This document shows, one piece after another, positions 1 through 8,925 of a DNA stretch of 64,000 nucleotides (position 1 is its first letter; each line of letters opens with the position of its first letter). The stretch is from Plutella xylostella (Eukaryota > Arthropoda > Insecta > Lepidoptera > Plutellidae). A program made the position numbers and the translations under genes. Below the pieces are notes generated by a model. That model did not search any database. It was not told the DNA's origin and saw only the letters and a program-made list of their open reading frames with translations. Where the stretch lies: assembly GCF_932276165.1 (NCBI RefSeq), contig NC_064004.1, positions 1,250,001 through 1,314,000 of the forward strand. The letters run 5' to 3'.

Positions 1-2
1 CG

Positions 3-662
3 CTTAGACTAACAATGTACCAACTAGATGGAGTGTCAGTGGAAAAGAGACGTCTTGACAAATCCTAATCCTAACTAATATTATAAATGCGAAAGTAACT
101 GTGTCTGTCTGTTTGTCTGTCTGTCTGTCTGCCTGTTACTCTTTCACGCCAAAACTACTGAACGGATTTGAATGAAATTTGGTATACATACGGTCTAGAC
201 CCTGGGAAAGAACATAGGCTACTTTTTATCCCGGAATTCCCACGGGAAAACTTTTTATGGCGAAGCGAAGCGCGCGGGAACAGCTAGTTTTAATATAAAA
301 CACTCCACTTCTATACCACTGAGCTTTTACTTTGAATGAGTTCGGTTAGAAGATTTTCATTTATACACTCACAGGCAATGAAAAAGTTCCAGTGGGAAAA
401 ACACCAAATTCCTTTTAAACTGAAAAAAAAACTAACAACTGCAATATTTAAAAAGTACGAAGTAAGTACCTACTTACCTACAACGGCGGCGCATCAGAAT
501 ATTACCAACTAAAAACGTAAATATTTAGTTCAAATTTAGAATGGTTGTCATCTTGTCATTAGGTTGAACTTAAAACGGTTTGGCAGTAAACAAAACGCGG
601 ACAGTTCTTTACTTTGTGTTTGTATGTGACAAACCATCTGCTCGGTATATTGTTAATCTAAG
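3..662. mobile_element. MITE with CTTAGATTAACAATAT ends, interrupted
   Basis: The two ends are inverted copies of a CTTAGAYTAACAATRTAC-type terminus (3-30 and 632-662). A Helitron-like element sits at 69-287 and a fragment of another inverted-repeat element at about 363-540. Related copies lie at 21514-22247, 40151-40809 and 52182-52737, which defines a family with an ancestral length near 430 bp. It codes for nothing; the short reading frame at 580-795 is part of the element. Confidence 0.6.
69..287 (+). mobile_element. Helitron-like non-autonomous element, copy 1
   Basis: It starts TCCTAACTAATATTATAAAT and ends GGGAACAGCTAG, lying between A and T. Inside is a TCTG tetranucleotide run, then a conserved core and a CGAAGCGAAG stretch near the 3' end. 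A 5'-TC start, 3'-CTAG end, A|T target and no target duplication are Helitron hallmarks; lepidopteran Lep1-type elements have this design. Sixteen copies occur in this window. Confidence 0.7.
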
Positions 663-858
663 GCTGTATGCCGCTAGATGGAGAGATTGTCGTCGACTGT
701 ACCTGCTCCAAATTACGTCTAATGATAGATGTGATGCGTTGATATTCAAATGGGATGTATTTTATCAACATTGCGGTGGGTGGTTTGATCTGTAGATTAC
801 AATAAAATTCTGTGTGTATAGAGTAAGTATACCAGTTAACTGACACCCTGATTTTAAT

Positions 859-1113
859 GACGACCGAATGGCGCAGTGGTTAGTGACCCTGACTACTGAG
901 CTGAAGGTCCCGGGTTCGATTCCCGGCTGGGGCAGATATTTGTTTAAACACAGATATTTGCACTCGGGTCTTGGGTGTTGATATTTATATTTAGTATCTA
1001 TCTATCTATGTATTTGTGTAGATATATCAGCTGTCCGACACCCATAACACAGGTCCTGCCTAGCTTGGGGTCGGATGGCCGTGTGTGAGATGTCCCCACA
1101 TATTTATTTATTT
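859..1113 (+). mobile_element. tRNA-headed SINE, family A, full length
   Basis: The head carries a Pol III A-box-like GGCGCAGTGGTTAGTGACC and a B box GGTTCGATTCCC. A 130-bp body follows, ending CCCCACATATTTATT with a TATT-type tail. The head does not fold as a standard tRNA (acceptor ends do not pair), so this is a SINE and not a tRNA gene. Confidence 0.8.
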
Positions 1114-1115
1114 AA

Positions 1116-1536
1116 TACACTCACAAGCAATGAAAAAGTTCCAGTGACACTATCACCAAATTAGTCCTAAACAGAAAAAAATCTAGCCTAAACGACGTCT
1201 GCATTTTAAATATTGAATAACATTTAATTTTAACAGTGCATTAGAACATTACCAACAATCCTAACTAATATTATAAATGCGAAAGTAACTGTGTCTGTCT
1301 GTCTGTCTATCTGTTACTCTTTCACGGCAAAACTACTGTACGGATTTGAATGAAATTTGGAATACATATGGCCTAGACCCTGAGAAAGAACATAGGCTAC
1401 TTTTTATCCCAGAATTCCCACGGGAGCGAAGCGAAGCGCGCGGGAACAGCTAGTATGTTATAATTGAATGTTTTTATAAATTGAGGCCATTTTGATGTCA
1501 GCATTTTATGCCTGGAACTTTTTCATTGCTCGCTAG
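1116..1536. mobile_element. MITE with ACACTCACRRGCAATGAAAA ends, interrupted
   Basis: Left end ACACTCACAAGCAATGAAAA and right end TTTTTCATTGCTCGCTAG are inverted. The element is split by the Helitron-like copy at 1259-1453. Related copies are at 363-540 (partial), 16772-16855, 18110-18345 and 36264-36501. Flanking TA dinucleotides suggest a Tc1/mariner-type relative, which is an inference. Confidence 0.55.
1259..1453 (+). mobile_element. Helitron-like element, copy 2
   Basis: Starts TCCTAACTAATATTATAAAT after an A and ends ACAGCTAG before a T. It has a shorter TCTG run than copy 1 and a small deletion before the GAAGCGAAG stretch. It is inserted in the inverted-repeat element at 1116-1536. 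Confidence 0.7.
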
Positions 1537-1564
1537 TTAATCTGTCAAATTAAACAAAAATATC

Positions 1565-1640
1565 TGTCATAGCCGGGATCGGACCCAAGACCTTAGGAAT
1601 AGCAGTCAGGATCACTAACCAGACTAACCACTACACTTGT
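1565..1640 (-). mobile_element. Diverged SINE head fragment
   Basis: On the - strand a degraded B box and the ACTAACCACTAC complement of the SINE A box are visible, with the SINE body missing. Old fragment. Confidence 0.4.
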
Positions 1641-1664
1641 ATAAAAAAGCTACTGTTGAAGCTC

Positions 1665-2079
1665 GAAACCTAACTAGACACACTAGCTTTAAACAATGTG
1701 CAAGTTTAAGTGCCAATTTCTCCATAGTCGGTTAGAGCATAACCATTTATTAGTGTAAAGTTTTTTGTGCAAATCAGTGTAAAACAGGCGGTAACCGATA
1801 AAGCTACTGTTTAAGCTCCATATCTAACCTCAGAACAATAACTATTTAGAAACCTAACTAGACACAATAGCTTTCAAACAATGTGCAAGTTTAAGTGCCA
1901 ATTTCTCCATAGTCGGTTAGAGCATAACCATTTATTAGTGTAAAGTTTTTTGTACAAATCAGTGTAAAACAGGCGGTAACCGATAAAGCCACTGTTTAAG
2001 CTCCATATCTAACCTCAGAACAATAACTAGTTAGAAACCTAACTAGACACACTAGCTTTCAAACAATGTGCAAATTTAA
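1665..2079. repeat. 185-bp tandem repeat, about 2.3 copies
   Basis: The string GAAACCTAACTAGACACA recurs at 1665, 1849 and 2034, giving a period of 184-185 bp. The first two units match almost throughout. The third is cut at 2079 by an inverted-repeat element, and its continuation TAAGTGCC resumes at 2216. Each unit also contains the 5' half of the GTGCCAATTTCTCC inverted-repeat family seen complete at 35442-35589. Confidence 0.75.
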
Positions 2080-2215
2080 GGGCCACTTGCACCAACATAT
2101 TAAATCTAGATTTAGTGTTGAATCTAGATTTAGTGTCAAATTTTTTATGGACTGACGTTTCTTAAATCGAGATTTGACACTAAATCTAGATTTAATATGT
2201 TTCTGCAAGTGGCCC
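2080..2215. mobile_element. 136-bp MITE, TAA target duplication
   Basis: Ends GGGCCACTTGCA / TGCAAGTGGCCC are inverted, and longer inverted arms follow built on TAAATCTAGATTTA. A TAA lies directly on each side (2077-2079 and 2216-2218), as for PIF/Harbinger-type elements. It interrupts the third unit of the 185-bp tandem repeat. Confidence 0.7.
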
Positions 2216-2379
2216 TAAGTGCCTGCTGAAGAAAACATCAGGAGAACAGTGGTCTGACGTTTAGCCCGTGAGAACACAAGTTATAGCTGCTTAGTCGAGG
2301 AAGTGGGTTGGTAAGAGGCTTAGGGCAGGGATGTCGATGAAAATCACCATAAGTAAATAGAATATAATAATAATAATAA

Positions 2380-2631
2380 CACGCACTCACGCCTTGTACT
2401 AATGTACTCCCTTGCGGGGTAGACAGATGTGCATTGCTGCACCCACTTTTCGCCAGAGTGTTATGTTAGTCCCAATGTAATAGGGGGCGGGCCTATTGCC
2501 ATTTTACGGGCACATCCAAGACCCGAGACCAAATATCTGTGTTTAAACAAATATCTGCCCCAGCCGGGAATCAAACCCGGGACCATCGGCTCAGTAGTCA
2601 GGGTCACTAACCACTACGCCATTCGGTCGTC
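2380..2631 (-). mobile_element. SINE family B, full length
   Basis: Reverse orientation: the tRNA-like head with B box is at the right, and the body ending CACGCACTCACGCC (complement) at the left. It shares its first ~120 bp with family A but has a different 3' half. An apparent reading frame across it (2429-2644) is SINE sequence and recurs in every copy. Confidence 0.8.
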
Positions 2632-3600
2632 TTTATTCCAATAGCGGAATTATACAAAATTTTTGGTCAATAAATTAGCGAGTGACGTTTATCAATCTGC
2701 CTTATGCAGGATGCTGAAAAGTGCTGAAAAAAGGTGTGGTGACTCAGAGTGGTCATCTTAAACCAATTTAGTTTTGAGACTACTTATTATTTTTTTTATA
2801 AGGGTTTTGGCTTGGCCACTGGGCCTTTAAGCCATGTCTTTATTTTCACATTTCACAGCACAGTTGCACTTTCAATTCTTCACTATATTTTATTGAAGGT
2901 ATTTTTAATATAATAGTATATAGCATTAAAGCACACTTTTAATTTTAGTAGCACAATGAGGCGGCGGGAGGGATTATCTTCATTTGTTATAAATTCACTC
3001 ACTTCACTTGCAAAAACTAAACGTTCCATGTTGTGGGTAGGGCATTCAAAAAACATATCGACGGTGGAAAGGCAGAATGTTTGAAGCGCCATGACTTAAA
3101 ATGTTCACCAGAGCGATTTAAAGTTTGAAATTTTCGAAAAAAAATCATATCTCTGTAATTATTCTAGCTATGGCTTTGAAAATTAAAATACGTAAAATTG
3201 AAATAGTTTTCTATGTGATTCTGTATATAAAATGAATGTACATATTCTATTTACTGTAATAAGGGACATAAGACATAGGCATCTGAAATCTCAGTCAGGT
3301 AAAATTGGCTTAAACGACATTAACATTGTAATAAAATACAAGTAAAAACAATTTAAAGACCAAGGAGATTTAACCATCACACGAGCATAATGTTTTATAA
3401 TAATTTATGTTACTTTAAACAATTTATATCTAAGATGAATGACTTAAAGAATAAATGAACTTATAATTAGACCTCAGAACTCGAGAACGGTTGAACCGAT
3501 TTTAGTCTAGAAACATTTGTGGAAGTCCAGGGAAGGTATAAAAGGTAAGAAGGGTCAGCTAGATTGAAAACAAAAATTTCATAATATCTGGAGGCACGGC
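2632..3600. other. Gene-free stretch with a weak LINE remnant
   Basis: AT-rich. The only coding-like piece is on the - strand at about 2883-3092, where a short frame with FFECPTHN resembles the tail of a LINE RT protein; confidence is low. Positions 3052-3082 match 15453-15483 exactly in inverse orientation. Nothing else recognised. Confidence 0.4.
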
Positions 3601-3739
3601 AGTCGTCCCCCACTAAGTCGAGCAAAGAAGCGGCACGGCTGTACCATCCTTTTCTCGAAGCATTATGTTATTATAAACTTTATTAACATATTGTTCACCG
3701 CGAAATCACTTTGAGATTGAGATCCAAGTGATCAGTTTT

Positions 3740-4000
3740 ACTTATTCATCAGTCTCTATGCCACCATTCTGTCACCGCCTTTGTCAACCTTCCGTCCTGC
3801 CTTCGAGCCAAGTGTCCTGCTGACTCCCATTTCAGCTCAGTGACCTGCATACCGACGTCGAAGACTTTTGTCTTTTGGCGAATTACCACGCTGGGAATAC
3901 GGTCTGTAAGCAAAATGCTTTTAACATGGATCGCTCCATAGTTCTCTGTGCAACTCTGATTCGGTGCACAGTTTCCTAGGTCAGCGTCCATGTATCGACA
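3740..4000 (-). pseudogene. RTE-type LINE, C-terminal RT fragment
   Basis: The - strand frame at 3749-3991 encodes an 80-residue end with KTKVFDVGMQVTELKWESAG, then HLARRQDGR and a terminal TEWWHRD. This matches the C-terminal pattern of RTE-clade endonuclease-reverse transcriptases, in which a LKW-x-WAGH motif is followed by TEW and a stop. RT and endonuclease domains are absent. It is a 5'-truncated dead copy; its 3'UTR probably runs left to about 3600. Confidence 0.6.
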
Positions 4001-4003
4001 CCT

Positions 4004-4155
4004 ATGTTAGTGTGGGCAAGACACATTAGCAATTATCAATTCATAAGCAGCGTCGCTCACTTTAAAATATCTGTCAGATTCATACAAGATACGCTAGATT
4101 TGATAAGCAAGCGACGATGCTTTAGGATTGTTAATGGCTAATGTTTAGTGGTGGT
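4004..4155. mobile_element. MITE, CCACCACCGAACATTAG family, diverged
   Basis: Inverted ends around ACATTAGCAATTATC and GGCTAATGTTTAGTGGTGG flank a core with GCAGCGTCGCTC. Related copies are at 18776-18916 and 29725-29850. Confidence 0.5.
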
Positions 4156-4550
4156 AACCCCAAAGGACTATCACAATGTGAGTTAGGTCTCACCCGACAG
4201 CCGGACCGAGAACCAAATAGACCGACGATTAGTCGAAAATGGAGACACTTCTGGATGTTAGGAATAAGAGGGTTGCTGATGTCAATAGTGATCACCACTA
4301 AGTCGATGGAAAAATCTGCTTGAAGATAGTGGGAGTTTAGGAGCAGGCCACAAGATCTGCCAAAGGTGTCGTGTAAATAAGCTGCAAGACCCACAAGTTA
4401 GAAGATAACTTAGTAACCAGATCGACAACAAATATGATATACTAAGTCTGGACGAGGTTTATTTAAAAAAAAAAAGATCAAAGGTCTGGCATCAAAGACG
4501 TGTTGTTAAAAATTTGCGAAGAAATAATAAGGCACAAGGAACACTTAAAG

Positions 4551-4870
4551 TGAAGAAAGTTAGCACCCGTCGCGTAGCTACTTTCTTTGGTGATGGTTAA
4601 AAGGGGTAGATTTAATGATATACTTAATTATGGTTCTTAAGTAGATATATTGTCACTGTTACACAAGTTAAAACTGGTTACAAAAAAGGGGTTAAAAGGA
4701 GGATATAAGTATGAGTACAATGGTGTGAGTTCGACGGTGGTAAAACGTGTACTGACCTAGAAAGACAATTTCATGCATAAAGTGCACTGAACTTATTTTA
4801 TACAAACTAGGTAATTTCGTTATTGCGTTATTGCAATGTGCTGATCTGTTCGATCGCGCTGCTTCGAACA
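4551..4870 (-). repeat. 3' LTR of BEL/Pao element
   Basis: 320 bp; on the - strand it begins TGTTCGAAGC and ends ACTTTCTTCA, the usual TG...CA ends. Matches 12974-13293 along its whole length by direct reading. The short purine stretch GGGAG just inside (about 4874-4880 on the - strand) is a possible polypurine tract. Confidence 0.92.
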
Positions 4871-5127
4871 TACTCCCGAGCACGAGAAGAAACAACTAAA
4901 GACAATGAAATAGTCTAATTGAAGAAGTGGTTAGCTTAATTATTATGATTATGGTTTAAAACTAAGCAAACTAAAATTTAATATGGTAAAATGTAAGTAC
5001 TCATACTACACATCTAATGAAAGTAAAAATTCTGTGTAAGTAAATCTATAAAATGAAATAAATGTAAGCAATAAAAAACACTTTCAAAACAATGTTCATT
5101 ACGAAAATTCTGAATCTATATATGAAT

Positions 5128-8100
5128 CTAACTTGTATTGTCCTCTATGGTAAATATAGGATTGTCTATGGTTTGGACTGATGTTTGCACATTATTAGTG
5201 TTCGCATCGCGCCTAACACTTGGCCATCGTTTGGCTAAATTAAGGAACCGTACACTAGCTCTATTTCTCTCACTAAATGCACTGGCACTCAACTGACTCG
5301 GGTCAGCTGTACTCTGCTTTCGCGCACTGATCACTGGTGGCGCTGGCGGCGGCGGCGGCGGCAGCGGCTCCGGGCGGCCCGCTGGCCCGCGCGCGCCCGT
5401 CGCCCGCCGGCGCACGCTCCTCCACACCCACGCGACGCAGCCGAACAACGCCGCGGTCAGTAGCACGTAGCTTATGGCATACTGGTGAATATCGTGATGA
5501 GACATATCATCGAACAGGCTTGTCTCACTTGTTTTAATGGTATTTATTTGATCTCCAAGTATATTGAAGCTGCTGTTCAATGAGGCGTCATCTACTACTT
5601 CTTCCGTTGGTATCTTTACATTTACGATGTGGTTTATCTGGTCTATTGATGGTGTGTATATTTCAGGTGATATTTTCATTTGATGGTATTGTTTTTGTAA
5701 GGAGAAAAGTACAAAATCTTTTCCCTTTATGTAACACTGTGGGGATAGTCTGATGACTCCGGCTTGACTCAGCTGTTGCATTGTAACTTGATCGTTGCAT
5801 ATAACTTTTATAGTGTAGATATCACAACAGAAATATAAGTATTGCGACGTCACGTTTAACTCGACCCATTTGTTCACACACGGTGTTCTATGAGTTCTGC
5901 ATGTATTGTTTGGTGTGTTTTGATCGCAATAGTTTTGGTCATTGTTAAGATGTAATATTGGTTTTGTTGGTTTGCACATGTAGGCATCTTCATGATATAA
6001 ACATGCATCTAACTCATTTATGGTGATGGTGAAGTAAGAATCGTGTTTGAGATTAATCGCGATGTATTCTGATACTGGTACTATAGTAATCATGTTGTTT
6101 TTCAATTGGTGTGGTATAGGGATCAGTTTGTAAAGCTGAAAACCTTCTCTGCCAATCAGTGGTAGCGTAACTTCAAATATGACAAATTTTTGAGTAACTC
6201 TGGCTTTAACTTTTAATAACTTGTAGATATAACTTATCTGTGTATCTATATCTTGGATCGGTAGTTTTATATCATTTACCATCTGGCTATTTATTGTTTG
6301 TAATTCTTGGCGAAGTTGCGCTGGTGATAATAGATGTATACTTATTTGACCATGGTAAATATCTGTGATTGTGTCTAAAAGGGTTTCTTGAAGCCGTTTT
6401 AAACTTTGAATTAAACTATTGCCCGCCATAGCAGACAAAGTAAAATCATCGATAGCGTACAGGTCTTGAATTTGTTTTTGGGAGTTGTTCATGCTTTCTT
6501 CTAACATATTTAATCGTTTATTAATGGTTTTATGCTGCTTATCTATGGTGGCTTGCATTCTTTTCATTAAATTAAATTCAGATTCAATCACTGACGTTTG
6601 GTTCTTCCACAAACTTAACAGATGTTTTTCATTCAGTCTGGTAGTTTCAATGTCATCGACATATTTATCAGCGAAACGGGAGTCCAATACGCCGAAGAGT
6701 TCATTAGCCAGATACCCGACACCGTTGACGAGGCCCCGCCGGCGCCGACGCTGTCTGGCGCTCACGTTGAAATGCTGACTGAGCAAAAGTTCATTGTAGT
6801 ACTCTAGTTCCTGATAATCGTGACGTAGTTGCGATATTATCATATCACAATGGGATTGCATTTCAATTGTGGTGCATAACTTTTTTAAATATTGATTTAT
6901 TTTTTGATACGTATTTATTCCGTCCCAATATGGTTCTAAGTCGAAATAAACAATCATTGTCCATTTGTCTCTGACCAGTTGCAGTTGAGCTATTGGATCA
7001 AAATAGAGTGTCTGGTTAGTTGGCAGTTTTTTAATGTTGTGTTCTGCACTCAGTGGGCTGATTAGCAACATCATAATAAATAATATAGCCGATGTAAAAT
7101 ATGCTAGCTTTGGCTTTTTTGGACTGGCTCTCCTTTTCTCTGGTTTGTCTGGTTTGGTTGGTGGGTTGATGGTTGGTTGGTTGATGGTTTCTTGGTGAAT
7201 TCTGTTTGGCTCATTTGTATCGTATACTGGTAAGATGGAAAGTTTGACTATAGGATGTTTTAAGTGGCCATTTTTGGTTTTAAGTGTGACCACTCTAATC
7301 AGACCGTCATCACCCGCGTGTGTCTCCAGTACCCGTCCCATAGCCCATTTTCCTGGTGGTAGGTTGTCGTCGTGTATGACTACTAAGTCTCCAACTTCGA
7401 TATTTTTCTGTGTAGTCATCCATTTATTTCTGGCCGATAACTGTGTCAAGTATTCAGATTTCCATTTCTTCCATAGATCTTGAAACAACTTAGATGTGAG
7501 ATGCCACCTGGTCCGGGCATCTTCTTCCGTTTCGATCACGGTCAGTCCTGGTCGTCCTGTTAGGAAATGAGCTGGTGTCAGACAGTCAAGGTCTTCTATA
7601 TTCTCAGAAATAGCGCACAGTGGTCGAGAGTTCAAGCAGGCTTCTATCTTGGCCAATAGAGTGGCGTACTCCTCAAAGGTCAACTTTTGACTCCCTATTA
7701 CTCTCTTTAAATGGTGTTTTAGGCTCCTTACTGCTCTCTCCCATAATCCTCCTGCGTTGGGCCAGGATGGCGCTATGAAGTGCCACTCAATGCCCATTTC
7801 TGTGATCTCCTTGTAGAAACTGTCGTTGAATACTTGCTCTAGTTGGTGATGCTGCTCTTGCAGTGCTCGGTTTGCTCCTTGGAAGTTGGTTCCGTTGTCT
7901 GAATAAATATGTCGGGGCGCTGACCGGCGAGCCGACATCCTTTGAAGACATGCGATGAAGGCCGAGCTGCTGAGGTCCGACACTAATTCAATGTGCACAG
8001 CTTTGGTCACCATGCACACAAACAGTGCGATATATCCCTTTGTGGTTTTGATGCCGCGTCCTTTGTTGGCCTTTACTTCCACGAAACCTGTGTAGTCTAC

Positions 8101-8910
8101 CCCGCAGTGGTAGAATGCACTTTCTGGATTGACGCGACACGCTGGTAAATCCCCCATCAGCTGGTGCTGCTTGATGGGATCGTGTCTTTTACATGTGACA
8201 CACTTTCTTATTAATTTTTTGGTGGTTGAATATCCTTTTATAATCCAGTATCTTTGGCGGAGATTAGCAAGCGTGATCCGTGCTCCTCCATGGAATGTCA
8301 AAGCGTGAGCTTCTTCTATCAGCAGAGTGGTGAGTCGATGGTTTGATGGTAAAATGATTGGTGTTTTCGTTTCCTGGTTAATTTGAGCATTTTTAAGTCT
8401 CCCACCTACTCGCAATATTCCATTTGAATCTATAAATGGATTTAGGCTGAGTAATTTGCTTTTGCAATGCACAGTTTTGTGTTTTAATAAATAATTTATG
8501 TCGTTTGCAAATTCCGCTTGTTGCACGTATTTGACGATCAGCAAATTTGCGCGCCGCAGTTCTTGCAACGTAAGGTAAGGTTGGTGAACTCCCTTCGTTT
8601 TACTAGGTATTCTCAGTATCCATGCAAAAATACGCGTAAGTTTGTTTATGTCCGAGTACCTTTCTAGTAATCTATTTATAATGGTGTTAATGGTATCGTC
8701 TGATTGGTTTTGGCACGTCACTGTGTTGACTTGTTTAAGTGGAATTGGTTTCTGTTCTAATGTGGTTTCGTAAATACTGGTTTCGCTGGTATTTTCCTTT
8801 TTATATGATGGCAACCATGACGGTCCTTGCCACCATAACCCATGTACTTGAAGCTGTTGGTTGGTTAATCCACGACTTGCACAGTCCGCTGGGTTCTCAC
8901 TGGTGTTCAC
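5128..8910 (-). CDS. BEL/Pao integrase plus envelope-like protein (frame 2)
   Basis: 1260 codons, in the same frame as the gag-pol frame upstream and separated from it by TAG plus five codons. Its first residues continue the BEL/Pao linker (ENPADCASRG), so it is the rest of a polyprotein and not a separately started gene. Order: zinc-binding HHCC region (about 200-250), integrase core with catalytic D (CGVDYTG), D (SDNGTN) and E (GLWERAV) near 273, 342 and 390, then a DUF5641-like domain (about 470-570). From about 610 there is a hydrophobic segment, then an envelope-like ectodomain, a run of five arginines near 720 as a furin-type site followed by a GLVNGVG hydrophobic stretch like the fusion peptide of baculovirus F-type envelopes, a transmembrane segment near 1150, and a GC-rich proline-rich tail. 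Whether it yields an infectious form cannot be judged from sequence alone. Confidence 0.88.
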   Translation of the reverse strand: MNTSENPADCASRGLTNQQLQVHGLWWQGPSWLPSYKKENTSETSIYETTLEQKPIPLKQVNTVTCQNQSDDTINTIINRLLERYSDINKLTRIFAWILRIPSKTKGVHQPYLTLQELRRANLLIVKYVQQAEFANDINYLLKHKTVHCKSKLLSLNPFIDSNGILRVGGRLKNAQINQETKTPIILPSNHRLTTLLIEEAHALTFHGGARITLANLRQRYWIIKGYSTTKKLIRKCVTCKRHDPIKQHQLMGDLPACRVNPESAFYHCGVDYTGFVEVKANKGRGIKTTKGYIALFVCMVTKAVHIELVSDLSSSAFIACLQRMSARRSAPRHIYSDNGTNFQGANRALQEQHHQLEQVFNDSFYKEITEMGIEWHFIAPSWPNAGGLWERAVRSLKHHLKRVIGSQKLTFEEYATLLAKIEACLNSRPLCAISENIEDLDCLTPAHFLTGRPGLTVIETEEDARTRWHLTSKLFQDLWKKWKSEYLTQLSARNKWMTTQKNIEVGDLVVIHDDNLPPGKWAMGRVLETHAGDDGLIRVVTLKTKNGHLKHPIVKLSILPVYDTNEPNRIHQETINQPTINPPTKPDKPEKRRASPKKPKLAYFTSAILFIMMLLISPLSAEHNIKKLPTNQTLYFDPIAQLQLVRDKWTMIVYFDLEPYWDGINTYQKINQYLKKLCTTIEMQSHCDMIISQLRHDYQELEYYNELLLSQHFNVSARQRRRRRGLVNGVGYLANELFGVLDSRFADKYVDDIETTRLNEKHLLSLWKNQTSVIESEFNLMKRMQATIDKQHKTINKRLNMLEESMNNSQKQIQDLYAIDDFTLSAMAGNSLIQSLKRLQETLLDTITDIYHGQISIHLLSPAQLRQELQTINSQMVNDIKLPIQDIDTQISYIYKLLKVKARVTQKFVIFEVTLPLIGREGFQLYKLIPIPHQLKNNMITIVPVSEYIAINLKHDSYFTITINELDACLYHEDAYMCKPTKPILHLNNDQNYCDQNTPNNTCRTHRTPCVNKWVELNVTSQYLYFCCDIYTIKVICNDQVTMQQLSQAGVIRLSPQCYIKGKDFVLFSLQKQYHQMKISPEIYTPSIDQINHIVNVKIPTEEVVDDASLNSSFNILGDQINTIKTSETSLFDDMSHHDIHQYAISYVLLTAALFGCVAWVWRSVRRRATGARGPAGRPEPLPPPPPPAPPVISARKQSTADPSQLSASAFSERNRASVRFLNLAKRWPSVRRDANTNNVQTSVQTIDNPIFTIEDNTS

Positions 8911-8925
8911 ATAGCGCCAGCAACT

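Noticed and set aside
4692..4895. Small frame in the LTR, also present at 13115-13333
   Set aside because: It arises from identical LTR sequence and has no domain or start context.
5337..5537. Alanine-rich + strand frame
   Set aside because: Antisense of the GC-rich envelope tail in the BEL/Pao element.
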